Translations under genes and position numbers: made by a program
Virus record (IMG/VR): IMGVR_UViG_3300028025_000390
Location: 1-33,468 of that record
Origin: a virus
Strand: one strand, 5' to 3'
Length of the DNA: 33,468 nucleotides
Notes under the pieces: generated by a model
The model's input: only the letters and a program-made list of their open reading frames with translations
What the model was told of the DNA's origin: nothing
Database searches by the model: none
Part shown: one piece after another, positions 1 to 7,542 of the stretch
How the letters are laid out: each line of letters opens with the position of its first letter
Position numbering within the stretch: position 1 is the first letter of the stretch

Positions 1-1
1 C

Positions 2-1159
2 ATCATTGTAGAGTTTCAAGACGGTGAACAGTTTCGTGTTCTAGTACGTGGTGCAGAACAACGTGTTCGGGGTCTTAAATGGGATCAGAAGCGTCCAGAC
101 TTAATACTCTGTGATGACTTAGAAGGTGATGAACAAGTACTTTCTAAAGATCGTCGTGAGAAGTTTAGACGTTGGTTCTATGCAGCTTTGTTACCTTGCC
201 GTAGTCAACATGGTATAGTCCGTATTGTAGGTACAATCCTACATCTAGACTCACTACTAAACAGGCTTATGCCTCCTGACTATGATGGTGATTATACTAA
301 AGTAGAACCACTTAAAGTATACTCAGCACGTAAGAAAGTAGAGTGGAGATCTGTTAGGTACAGGGCACACTCTGAGGACTACACGCAGATACTCTGGAAA
401 GATCGATATACTGCAGAGTTCTTTAAGGACAAGAAGGAAGATTATACTAAACAGGGTATCCCTGAAGTATATGCCCAAGAGTTCTTAAACTACCCAGTTG
501 ATGAGTCTACAGCTTACTTTAAACGTACTGACTTTGTAGAAATACCTAAGTATACACTAGAAGCTATAAGACACAAAGAAAAGAAATTAGTGTACTACGC
601 AGCAGTTGACTTTGCGATTAGTACTAAGGAAAGATCAGATTACACTGTTATTGCTATTGGTGGTATTGATAGTGATGGCATAATGAACATCATTGATATG
701 CGAAGAGGTCGTTGGGATGCTCTTGAAATTGTCGATGAAATGTTTGCAGTACAAAAGAAATACGATCCACACTACTTTGTAACAGAGCGGGGTGCGATTG
801 AAAAAGCAATTGGTGCTATCCTACGTAGGGAGCAAATAAGCAGACAGACATATATGAATCTGTTGCCTATGACTCCTACTAAAGATAAGCAATCTAGGGC
901 TAGAAGCTTCCAAGCTAGGTTTAAAGCTGGTGGTGTTAAGTTTGACAAAGGTGCTTCTTGGTATAATGAGCTTGAGGAAGAGATGGTTCGCTTCCCTAAA
1001 GCAAGACATGATGACCAGGTAGATGCCTTAAGTTGGTTAGGTCTAGTTGTAGACCAAGTACATGAAGCAGACTCTCCAGAAGAAGAAGCAGAGTACGAAT
1101 ACCAAATGGCCCAATCACAATCTCAGAGCGATGGTAGATCATCGGTAACAGGATATTAG
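2..1159 (+). CDS. terL: Terminase large subunit (5'-truncated)
   Basis: Packaging motor that moves phage DNA into the prohead through the portal and cuts the concatemer. The frame is open to the first bases of the window, so the N-terminus with Walker A lies outside; 385 residues are visible. The Walker B-like LILCDDLEG lies at visible residues 34-42. A RuvC-like nuclease domain follows, with acidic residues in VDFAIS (about 203), FVTERGAIEK (about 262) and HDDQVDALS (about 337-341). A TTG at 188 could be mistaken for the start, but coding clearly continues upstream of it, including the Walker B strand. The stop is immediately followed by the portal ATG, as usual for terminase-portal pairs. 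The call is firm; the exact subfamily is not determined. Confidence 0.93.
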   Translation: MIVEFQDGEQFRVLVRGAEQRVRGLKWDQKRPDLILCDDLEGDEQVLSKDRREKFRRWFYAALLPCRSQHGIVRIVGTILHLDSLLNRLMPPDYDGDYTKVEPLKVYSARKKVEWRSVRYRAHSEDYTQILWKDRYTAEFFKDKKEDYTKQGIPEVYAQEFLNYPVDESTAYFKRTDFVEIPKYTLEAIRHKEKKLVYYAAVDFAISTKERSDYTVIAIGGIDSDGIMNIIDMRRGRWDALEIVDEMFAVQKKYDPHYFVTERGAIEKAIGAILRREQISRQTYMNLLPMTPTKDKQSRARSFQARFKAGGVKFDKGASWYNELEEEMVRFPKARHDDQVDALSWLGLVVDQVHEADSPEEEAEYEYQMAQSQSQSDGRSSVTGY

Positions 1160-3277
1160 ATGAAATTAGATGTAAAACTAAACATTAATAAGATGCTTAA
1201 CTCACCTAATATCGTAGATATGTTAGATGAGAAGTGTCTTAATACTATTGGTCATAATGTAATTACTGAGTTTTTATTAGACAAAGAGTCTCGTAGTCAG
1301 TGGGAAAAACGTGTAGAAGAAGCTATGATGCTTGCTTTACAAGTAGCAGAGACTAAGTCTTTTCCTTGGTCTAATGCTTCTAACATTAAGTTTCCTTTAG
1401 TTACTATTGCAGCTTTACAGTTCCACAGTCGTGCTTACCCAGCACTAATTCCTACACAGGACATTATCAAGATTGATTGTGAAGCTGATCCAGAAACTCC
1501 ACCTGAAGAGCAACAAAAGTATGTAGCTCGTGACAAACGTGTAGAACGTCACATGTCATACCAGATCCTTAAAGAGGATGAGAACTGGGAAGCAGAGATG
1601 GACAAGGTACTGATTACAGTGCCTATCGTTGGTTGTGCGTTTAAGAAGACTTACTGGAACTTTAATGAAGACCATCCAGTATCAGAGAACATCTTAGCTA
1701 AAGACTTTGTTGTTTCTTACTGGACTAAGAATCTTAAAGACTCACCACGTCAGTCACATGTTTTATATCTAAGTGCTAATGATATCATCTCACGTCAACG
1801 TAGAGGTATCTGGTGCGACTTTAAATTAAATCCTGTTGAGACACTACCAAGTGATAACTTAACGGCAGCCCAAGATAAAGCACAGGGTACTAATCAACCT
1901 AACAATGATCCTGCAACTCCATATGAGTTCATTGAGCAACATCGTTGGGAAGACTTAGATGGTGACGGCTTTGCTGAACCATACATCATTACTGTTCACA
2001 GACAAACAGGTCAAGTAGTTCGTATTGTAGCTAACTACTTTGAGAGTTCAATTAAACGTAACTCTAAAGAAGAAATTATAAACATTAAACCAGAAAGCTA
2101 CTTTACTAAGTATCCTTTCATTCCATCTCCAGATGGTGGTTTCTATGATATTGGTTTTGGTATCTTACTAGGTCCATTGAATGAGTCAATCAATACCATC
2201 ATTAACCAATTGGTTGATGCAGGTACAATGGCTAACACTGCTGGTGGTTTCTTAAGCCGTGGTATTAAGATCCGTGGTGGTAACTATAACTTTGCTCCAC
2301 TAGAGTGGAAACACGTAGACTCTACAGGTGAAGACTTAGCTAAGGGTATCTACCCATTACCAGTGCGTGAACCAAGCCAAGTATTATTCACACTATTAAC
2401 TACATTAGTTAACTACGGTGAGCGTATCATTGGTGCTACAGATATTATGGTTGGTGAGAACGTAGGTCAAAATACACCTGCTACCACTAGCCAAGCAATG
2501 ACAGAGCAAGGCATGAAAGTCTTTGCTGGTATCTTTAAACGTATCTATCGTTCATTGAATGAAGAGTTCCGTAAAGTATACCGCTTGAATCAGTTATATC
2601 TACCAGATCAGTACTCATTTGGTGGTGGTGGTAAAGTCTATGCATCTGACTATCAGAATGCTCCAACAGACTTACGTCCGTCAGCTGATCCATACATTGT
2701 ATCAGATACACAACGAGTTATGCAAGCAGAAACACTACGAGCAGCAGCAATGTCTACTCCTGGTTTTAACACCTATAAAGTTATGGTTAGATATCTTGAA
2801 GCACTTAAGATCCCTAACATTGAAGAGATTTTGCCTGATCCATCTGGTCCGAATGCCATCCAAAGTGGTCCTTCAGAGAAGATACAGATTGAGCAAATGA
2901 AAGCCCAAGAGCGTCAACTCTCAGTACAAATCAAGTTTAAACTTGGTATAATGAAGTTGGCATCTGAAGCTGAGATTAATAAAGCGAAGATAACCAAGTT
3001 AGAAGCTGAAGCACTCTATATTTTAGAACAATCTAGTGGTGCAGAACAGAACCAAAAGATAGCATTAATTAATGCCCAAATTGGAGCTCTTAAGTCACAT
3101 CAGGAAGGTGTTCTTCGTTCTATTGATACAATGATGAAAGCAACTGAGATGACGGGAGAAGCACAGTATGGTTCTGACGCAAGAGGAATTCTTGGATTGG
3201 CTGGAGAACCCAGCGACCAAGGCCCTCAAGAAAGCCCTGACCAAGGACAGGGAGTACTTGAAGGAAATGTGGTGTAG
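1160..3277 (+). CDS. Portal protein
   Basis: Dodecameric ring at the capsid vertex; docks the terminase and later the tail. The length (705 aa) matches large podoviral portals of the P22/T7 type. The N-terminal stretch AETKSFPWSNASNIKFPL and the following HSRAYPALIP are characteristic of podoviral portals. The middle holds the stem/wing region (LGPLNESINTIINQLVDAGTMANT and a later TTSQAMTEQG). Residues about 580-680 are highly charged and helical (runs rich in E, K, Q, A), compatible with a C-terminal barrel or coiled coil. It lies directly after terminase with no gap, and its last 110 nt also encode the start of the next gene in another frame. Confidence 0.9.
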   Translation: MKLDVKLNINKMLNSPNIVDMLDEKCLNTIGHNVITEFLLDKESRSQWEKRVEEAMMLALQVAETKSFPWSNASNIKFPLVTIAALQFHSRAYPALIPTQDIIKIDCEADPETPPEEQQKYVARDKRVERHMSYQILKEDENWEAEMDKVLITVPIVGCAFKKTYWNFNEDHPVSENILAKDFVVSYWTKNLKDSPRQSHVLYLSANDIISRQRRGIWCDFKLNPVETLPSDNLTAAQDKAQGTNQPNNDPATPYEFIEQHRWEDLDGDGFAEPYIITVHRQTGQVVRIVANYFESSIKRNSKEEIINIKPESYFTKYPFIPSPDGGFYDIGFGILLGPLNESINTIINQLVDAGTMANTAGGFLSRGIKIRGGNYNFAPLEWKHVDSTGEDLAKGIYPLPVREPSQVLFTLLTTLVNYGERIIGATDIMVGENVGQNTPATTSQAMTEQGMKVFAGIFKRIYRSLNEEFRKVYRLNQLYLPDQYSFGGGGKVYASDYQNAPTDLRPSADPYIVSDTQRVMQAETLRAAAMSTPGFNTYKVMVRYLEALKIPNIEEILPDPSGPNAIQSGPSEKIQIEQMKAQERQLSVQIKFKLGIMKLASEAEINKAKITKLEAEALYILEQSSGAEQNQKIALINAQIGALKSHQEGVLRSIDTMMKATEMTGEAQYGSDARGILGLAGEPSDQGPQESPDQGQGVLEGNVV

Positions 3278-3386
3278 GGGAAGCCTTACCAACGAAGAGG
3301 AAATAAAAGGTAGGTGTAATGCAATATTAGGTATTCTTAATTTAACTTATGAAGACTTAATAGAAGGGAGTAAAGATGGAGAATAA
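3168..3386 (+). CDS. Small protein overlapping the portal gene
   Basis: A 72-residue acidic protein beginning QEEFLDWLENPATKALKKAL. It starts 110 nt before the end of the portal gene in a different frame and ends 11 nt into the GroES-like gene. The start is supported by a GGGAG Shine-Dalgarno at 3154-3158. The FLDWLENPATKAL motif is familiar to me from small phage proteins in this genomic position, which suggests conservation rather than a chance frame, but no function is known to me. It is probably helical (two predicted amphipathic stretches) with a CRGSLTNEEEIKGRCNAILG segment in the middle. It may be a head-assembly accessory protein, judging only from its neighbours. Confidence 0.72.
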   Translation: MVLTQEEFLDWLENPATKALKKALTKDREYLKEMWCRGSLTNEEEIKGRCNAILGILNLTYEDLIEGSKDGE

Positions 3387-3684
3387 GAGTGGGATTCACC
3401 CTAAGGGGCACCGAGTTCTTATCTATCCAGAACCTGTAGAGAATGTCACTGCTAGTGGTATTATCATCAATACAGGAGATAATATAGAGAGAGAACGACT
3501 TGCTCAATTACGAGGCGTCATTGTAGAAATAGGTAGTACGGCTTGGCATGATCAACCAGAACCATGGGTTAAAGTAGGTGATAAAGTCATCTTCGGTAAG
3601 TACTCAGGTTTGATTTACAAGGGTGATGATGAACTAGAGTATCGTATTATTAATGACCTAGATATCGTAGCAACAGTTAGTTAA
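3376..3684 (+). CDS. GroES-like co-chaperonin (Cpn10)
   Basis: A 102-residue Cpn10-fold protein. GIHPKGHRVLIYPEPVEN at the N-terminus matches the opening strand of GroES; residues about 23-37 (TASGIIINTGDN) correspond to the mobile loop that contacts GroEL, with the hydrophobic GII tripeptide. The C-terminal half has the typical VGDKVIFGKYSG and YRIINDLDIVATV strands. In T4 (gp31) and similar phages, a phage co-chaperonin pairs with host GroEL to fold the major capsid protein. Its place between portal and scaffold fits that role. No GroEL partner is visible. The start follows a GGGAG Shine-Dalgarno (3366-3370) and overlaps the previous gene by 11 nt. Confidence 0.88.
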   Translation: MENKSGIHPKGHRVLIYPEPVENVTASGIIINTGDNIERERLAQLRGVIVEIGSTAWHDQPEPWVKVGDKVIFGKYSGLIYKGDDELEYRIINDLDIVATVS

Positions 3685-3697
3685 AAGGAAAATAGAG

Positions 3698-4555
3698 ATG
3701 ACAGATGAAGTAGTAAGTGGACAAGAACCACAGCAAGACCAAGAAGCTCAAGCAGTTAATGAGCAGGTTGCAAAAGAAGCTCGTATGTTTGGCTGGGTAC
3801 CACGGGAGGAATTCCGAGGCTCAGATGAAGAGTGGGTAGACGCTGAAGTTTTTGTAAAGCGTGGAAAGGAAATCAATCCTATCCTTCGTAAGAACAATGA
3901 AATTCTTATGAAGAAGCTTGATGAAAAATCCAAAGAAATTGACAGCATAAAAGCAGACGTTCAGGAATTTAAAAAATTCCAAAAAGAGTCTTTTGATCGT
4001 AAGCAAGTAGAACTTGAAGTTCAAATTGCAGAATTAAAGGCTAAGAAACGTGAAGCTATTGCAGAAGGGAATGGCGATTTAGTTGTTGACATTGACGACC
4101 AAATCGACGATATTAAAGAAGCACAACGTGAAGCTAAAGAAGAGGCTAAGAAAAAGCCTGAAGAAGTAGCTCAAACGAATACCACAGTTCCAGATGATCC
4201 AGCTCTACAATCTTGGTTAGGCCGTAATACATGGTTTGGCGAAGATACAGAGATGACTGATGTAGCTAATGGTCTAGGTGCTTCCGTTCGTAGACAATTC
4301 CCTCACCTGTCTGGTCAAGAGTTCTTAAATAAACTTGACGAGAAGATTACAGAGTACTTCCCTCACAAAGTCCTAGGCAATAAAGCTAGGGGTAGTGCAG
4401 TAGATAGTACAGGTAATGTTCGAGGCGGTACTGGTAGTGGTAAAAAGTCTTATGACAATTTACCTGCAGACGCAAAAGCGGCTTGTGATCGTTTTATTAA
4501 AAACGGTTGGATCAAGTCAAAACAAGAATATTTAGACAGTTACGACTGGAATTAA
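3698..4555 (+). CDS. Putative head scaffolding protein
   Basis: A 285-residue, strongly acidic and helical protein placed between the portal/GroES genes and the head proteins, the usual site for a scaffold. The N-terminus contains AKEARMFGWVPREEFRGSD, a motif found in many phage scaffold-like proteins. Residues about 65-150 form a long charged coiled coil (many E, K, Q, D in heptad-like spacing). A linker is followed by a globular part (WLGRNTWFGEDTEMTDVA) and a basic C-terminal helix (about 255-285) that could bind coat protein, as in P22 scaffold. No protease motif is visible. The assignment rests on composition and position. Confidence 0.7.
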   Translation: MTDEVVSGQEPQQDQEAQAVNEQVAKEARMFGWVPREEFRGSDEEWVDAEVFVKRGKEINPILRKNNEILMKKLDEKSKEIDSIKADVQEFKKFQKESFDRKQVELEVQIAELKAKKREAIAEGNGDLVVDIDDQIDDIKEAQREAKEEAKKKPEEVAQTNTTVPDDPALQSWLGRNTWFGEDTEMTDVANGLGASVRRQFPHLSGQEFLNKLDEKITEYFPHKVLGNKARGSAVDSTGNVRGGTGSGKKSYDNLPADAKAACDRFIKNGWIKSKQEYLDSYDWN

Positions 4556-4566
4556 GGAGAGCAATT

Positions 4567-5061
4567 ATGGCTAAAGCACTTACATTAGACGAGAAAAAAG
4601 AACGAGCACTTAGTAGAACTGCAGAAACTCGCCCATCAGGCGAACGTGTACGCAATCCATTCAATGGTACTAAAGCTAAGTTAACCGTTAACAAACAAAT
4701 CCCTGGATACAAACTGTACATCTTTAATGATGAAGCAGGCCGTATTCAGACCGCACTTGAAGGGGGTTGGCAATTTGTACATCCCGATGAGGTGGGCGGT
4801 GTTGGAGAGAGAGTAACGTCAGGTAATACTGACCTAGGAGATAAAGTTAGGTTCCTTGTAGGAACATCCGAGAAAGGCGATGGAGCTTATGCCTACCTGC
4901 TTAAAATTAAGCAAGAGTGGTGGGACGAAGATCAAGCTGCATTGCAAGAACGTAATGACTTGGTAGATGATGCTATCCGTAGTGGAACGAACGCTAAATC
5001 TGGTACTAATACAGAAGGCTTCTATACACCTCGTGAAGGTATTAAGTACCAAACTCGATAA
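4567..5061 (+). CDS. Head-associated protein of unknown function
   Basis: A 164-residue protein between scaffold and the first structural protein. The ATG at 4567 is preferred over an upstream in-frame TTG at 4507, because an AAGGAGA Shine-Dalgarno sits at 4554-4560 and the longer form would overlap the scaffold gene. It begins MAKALTLDEKKERALSR and has a globular middle with PGYKLYIFNDEAGRIQTALEGGWQFV, which reads like a small beta-rich domain. The C-terminus is polar. I recognise similar proteins next to capsid genes in environmental podoviruses but know no activity. Confidence 0.68.
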   Translation: MAKALTLDEKKERALSRTAETRPSGERVRNPFNGTKAKLTVNKQIPGYKLYIFNDEAGRIQTALEGGWQFVHPDEVGGVGERVTSGNTDLGDKVRFLVGTSEKGDGAYAYLLKIKQEWWDEDQAALQERNDLVDDAIRSGTNAKSGTNTEGFYTPREGIKYQTR

Positions 5062-5081
5062 TTTTTTTAGGAGTCTTTTAA

Positions 5082-5705
5082 ATGGCTAACGTAAATACCC
5101 CTCGTGGGTTGTCACCAGTAGGTACCATTACTGGCGCAGCTTACAACGAACAGGGTCGTCTCTACGCTATTGCTAACGACGGCACTAACACATACGCTAT
5201 TGGCGATGTTGTTAAAGTTGCTGGCGGCAGTGATGCTTCAGGCGTTCCCTACGCAACAAAAGCAGCAACCACAGATACACCAGTAGGTGTTATTGTTGGT
5301 ATTCGTGTTTCTGATCCAAGTACATCTCTAGTAGGTACTACTTTGGCTCTTAACACAATCTACTTACCTCTAAACTCTGGCTTACGCTACGTTTATGTTG
5401 TAGATGATCCATCTGTTATTTTCCAAGTAGAGTCTGATGCAACTGGTGTTTCAGCAGCTAATGTATTTAGTAATACAGGTCTAACGATCACAGCTAACCA
5501 AACATCTCTAGCTCAATCATCTCCACTATCTAGCACAGTAGTTGCTGGTGCTTCAATTAAAGCTATTGGTACTTCTGGTTCATTGGCATTGCCATTGCAA
5601 ATCATTGGTCTAGAGCAAATTGAAAACAACGCTGCTGGCGCTTACGCTAACGTATTGGTTAAATGGAACAAACATCAGTTCCTAAATCCAGTTGGCACTG
5701 CTTAA
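5082..5705 (+). CDS. Virion structural protein (capsid-associated or decoration type)
   Basis: A 207-residue, Ala/Val/Thr/Gly-rich, beta-strand-rich protein starting MANVNTPRGLSPVGTITGAAYN. This opening is shared by phage structural proteins encoded directly before the major capsid gene. Its composition (few charges, many short hydrophobic strands) suits a capsid-surface or minor head protein. It follows an AGGAG site at 5070-5074 and ends 16 nt before the capsid gene, so the two are probably co-translated at high levels. The codons are regular and highly expressed in style, as in the following gene. Confidence 0.7.
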   Translation: MANVNTPRGLSPVGTITGAAYNEQGRLYAIANDGTNTYAIGDVVKVAGGSDASGVPYATKAATTDTPVGVIVGIRVSDPSTSLVGTTLALNTIYLPLNSGLRYVYVVDDPSVIFQVESDATGVSAANVFSNTGLTITANQTSLAQSSPLSSTVVAGASIKAIGTSGSLALPLQIIGLEQIENNAAGAYANVLVKWNKHQFLNPVGTA

Positions 5706-5721
5706 TAATTAGGAGAATAAT

Positions 5722-6636
5722 ATGGCTGGTATAATTACTACAGCAAGTCACCCAAAGGCTCTCTGGCCTGGGATTAAGGCTTGGTGGGGTCAAGTTTATG
5801 ACGAACATGCGACAGAATATGACAAATTGTTCGATTCAGATACTTCCTCAATGAACTATGAAGAAGACGTACAATTAACAGGTTTTGGTCTTGCACCTCG
5901 TAAACCTGAAGGTTCAGGCGTTTCATATGACTCAGAGATCCAAGGTTTCACAACTCGTTACACACACATTGCTTACGCTTTGGGTTACATCGTAACGAAA
6001 GAAGAATTGGATGATAACTTGTACGAGCAAGTCTCTCGTCGTCGTGCTGCAGCTCTAGCAATGTCTTTCCGTCAAACGAAAGAGAACGTTGGTGCTAACG
6101 TTTACAACCGTGCATTCAGTGATACGTATACTGGTGGCGATGGTGTTTCTTTATGTAACACTGCTCACCCTAACGTCTCTGGCGGTACTTTTGCAAACAA
6201 ACCATCAGTTGACGCTGACTTGTCTGAAGCTTCTCTAGAAGATGCTTTGATTGCAATTATGGGCTTCCAAAATGACCGTGGTCTTTTGATCAATGTTATG
6301 CCACGAAGCTTAATTGTAGCTCGTCAAAACTGGTACAATGCAAATCGTATCTTAAAATCTACATACACTCCAGGTTCTGCCGACAACTCTATCAACGTGT
6401 TGAAAGCAACTAACGCACTACCAGAAGGCATCGTAATGAACCATTACTTGACTTCTCCAAATGCATGGTTTGTACGTACTAATATCCAAAACGGTTTGAA
6501 ATACTACAGCCGTGTTGGTATTCAATTCGACCAAGACAATGACTTTGATACCATGAATGCGAAAGCAAAAGGTTACGAGCGTTATTCATTCGGTTGGACA
6601 GACCCACGCGCCATCTACGGTGTTAACGGTCCGTAA
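5722..6636 (+). CDS. Major capsid protein
   Basis: A 304-residue protein with the sequence style of HK97-fold coat proteins of the Mu gpT-like group: an N-terminal arm (WPGIKAWWGQVYDEHATEYDKLFD), a YTHIAYALGYIVTKEELDDNLYEQVSRRRAAALAMSF helix region and a P-domain/A-domain with LINVMPRSLIVARQNW. The C-terminus YSFGWTDPRAIYGVNGP resembles the final strand of this family. No N-terminal cleavage site is evident. Its location after scaffold and a co-encoded structural protein, and the GGAGAAT Shine-Dalgarno just upstream, support a highly expressed coat protein. Confidence 0.88.
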   Translation: MAGIITTASHPKALWPGIKAWWGQVYDEHATEYDKLFDSDTSSMNYEEDVQLTGFGLAPRKPEGSGVSYDSEIQGFTTRYTHIAYALGYIVTKEELDDNLYEQVSRRRAAALAMSFRQTKENVGANVYNRAFSDTYTGGDGVSLCNTAHPNVSGGTFANKPSVDADLSEASLEDALIAIMGFQNDRGLLINVMPRSLIVARQNWYNANRILKSTYTPGSADNSINVLKATNALPEGIVMNHYLTSPNAWFVRTNIQNGLKYYSRVGIQFDQDNDFDTMNAKAKGYERYSFGWTDPRAIYGVNGP

Positions 6637-6644
6637 TTAGGTTA

Positions 6645-6681
6645 AGGGGCGGAAGGCTTAAAACGCTTTTGTAAGTCCCCT
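6645..6681 (+). other. Imperfect hairpin just after the capsid gene
   Basis: AGGGG (6645-6649) can pair with CCCCT (6677-6681), and CTTA (6657-6660) with TAAG (6672-6675), giving a stem with an asymmetric internal loop. No T-run follows, so it is not a normal intrinsic terminator. It could stabilise the 3' end of the capsid mRNA or act as a processing or weak termination signal. This is seen by eye only; no folding energy was calculated. Confidence 0.4.
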
Positions 6682-6704
6682 CCTACTCTTGTAGAGGAAA
6701 TAAA

Positions 6705-6770
6705 ATGTCATACCCAATTCAAGAAGCAAAGGGCAAACGCCCTCCAGTACCACCAATTAAAAAGAAATAA
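6705..6770 (+). CDS. 21-residue Pro/Lys-rich mini-protein or leader peptide
   Basis: A very short reading frame with a clear Shine-Dalgarno (AGAGGA at 6693-6698) eight nt before its ATG. The peptide starts MSYPIQEAKGK and ends in RPPVPPIKKK, so it is basic and carries two proline pairs close to the C-terminus. It lies alone in a 229-nt gap after the capsid gene and directly precedes a structured RNA element. It might be a tiny capsid-binding protein, or a leader peptide whose proline pairs slow ribosomes. I know no homologue with a function; the coding call rests on the ribosome site and context. Confidence 0.5.
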   Translation: MSYPIQEAKGKRPPVPPIKKK

Positions 6771-6778
6771 ATTATTAT

Positions 6779-6847
6779 CTAGGAATCTCGCTTATACAGA
6801 CTGTCCTAGCAGACGTTATAGAGACGGTATAAGCTAAGTGCTATAAC
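6779..6847 (+). ncRNA. Candidate structured RNA: intramolecular kissing hairpins
   Basis: Three perfect inverted repeats interlock here. Stem 1: CTAGGA (6779-6784) with TCCTAG (6804-6809). Stem 2: GTTATAG (6815-6821) with CTATAAC (6841-6847). The two 19-nt loops contain GCTTATAC (6790-6797) and GTATAAGC (6827-6834), which are fully complementary over 8 nt. In both loops the 8-mer is flanked by 5 nt on the 5' side and 6 nt on the 3' side, so the geometry is identical. This is an A-B-A'-C-B'-C' order, the topology of a loop-loop kissing complex, or a switch in which the 8-bp helix replaces the two hairpins. It ends 18 nt before the next ATG. No matching known RNA family comes to mind. Confidence 0.55.
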
Positions 6848-6865
6848 ACGTAAAGGAATTTAAAA

Positions 6866-7111
6866 ATGGCAAATACACACTTCAGTGGCCCAGTAAACTC
6901 AGAGAATGGTTTCGTAGGTGACTTCACTGGTAATGTAACTGGTTCAGTAACACTACCTACTTACACAGTAACTACAGCTAATGCTCTAACACCTAAAACA
7001 GCTGGTAAAGTAATTTATGTAAGCAATGGTTTAGCAGGTGCTCCATGTTTAGCAGTAGGCAATGGTACAATTTGGGTTTCTCCAGCTGGTACAGCAATCG
7101 CAGCATCTTAA
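6866..7111 (+). CDS. Small virion protein, head-fibre-like
   Basis: An 81-residue protein starting MANTHFSGPVNSENGFVGDFTGNVTG, followed by beta-rich sequence (GKVIYVSNGLAGAPCLAVGNGTIW). The FxGDxTGNVTG pattern is common in short phage head-fibre or collar-fibre proteins, and the second half reads like the small domain that displays a sample value in such fibres. It is the first gene after the capsid/RNA element and has an AAAGGAA ribosome site at 6852-6858. The function as a capsid-surface fibre is inferred from position and motif. Confidence 0.6.
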   Translation: MANTHFSGPVNSENGFVGDFTGNVTGSVTLPTYTVTTANALTPKTAGKVIYVSNGLAGAPCLAVGNGTIWVSPAGTAIAAS

Positions 7112-7124
7112 TTAGGAGGTCAAC

Positions 7125-7541
7125 ATGGCTAATGTAACCTCAATTCAAATCCTAGAAGATGGTGACCGTAATGTGGTTGCTAAACTTGTAGGTAAACTAG
7201 ACACAGCTAATGCTACACTAGCTACTCTCCTAGATCCAGCAACTCTTGCTTCAGTTAATGCATCAGCAATGAACCCTCAAAAAGCTAGCACTCTAGCTAT
7301 TGAGACTGTTACTTTTGATATTGAAGATGGTTTAGTTGTTAGACTTTGGTGGGATGCGGATGTAGATGTGCCTATCTGGTACTTCTCAGGTCGTGATAAG
7401 ATGAACATGGAGTTTACTACATTCTTGCAAAACAATGCAGGCACAGGTAAAACAGGTAAAATCTTATATGATACTGATGGGTATACAACAGGTACTAAGT
7501 ACTTTTCAATGACAATTCAGTGTATTAAACAGTGGAGCTAA
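7125..7541 (+). CDS. Putative structural protein
   Basis: A 138-residue protein following an AGGAGGT Shine-Dalgarno (7114-7120). The N-terminus MANVTSIQILEDGDRNVVAKLVGKLD begins a beta-rich domain, continuing as VTFDIEDGLVVRLWWDADVDVPIWYFSGRDKMNMEFTTFLQ with several hydrophobic strands. Similar proteins occur in head-completion regions of environmental phages; I cannot name a function. It lies between the head-fibre-like gene and a DUF5856-type gene and is probably co-transcribed with both. Confidence 0.58.
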   Translation: MANVTSIQILEDGDRNVVAKLVGKLDTANATLATLLDPATLASVNASAMNPQKASTLAIETVTFDIEDGLVVRLWWDADVDVPIWYFSGRDKMNMEFTTFLQNNAGTGKTGKILYDTDGYTTGTKYFSMTIQCIKQWS

Positions 7542-7542
7542 C

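Noticed and set aside
188-1159. Terminase reading from a TTG at 188 as a complete gene
   Set aside because: The same frame is open to the window edge and encodes the Walker B strand upstream, so the gene is truncated, not short.
2619-2900. 93-residue + frame inside the portal gene
   Set aside because: Composition is typical of an out-of-frame shadow and there is no ribosome site, unlike the 72-codon gene at 3168.
6779-6847. tRNA or tRNA-like gene after the capsid gene
   Set aside because: No cloverleaf, T-loop or acceptor stem can be drawn; the complementarity is of the kissing-hairpin type.
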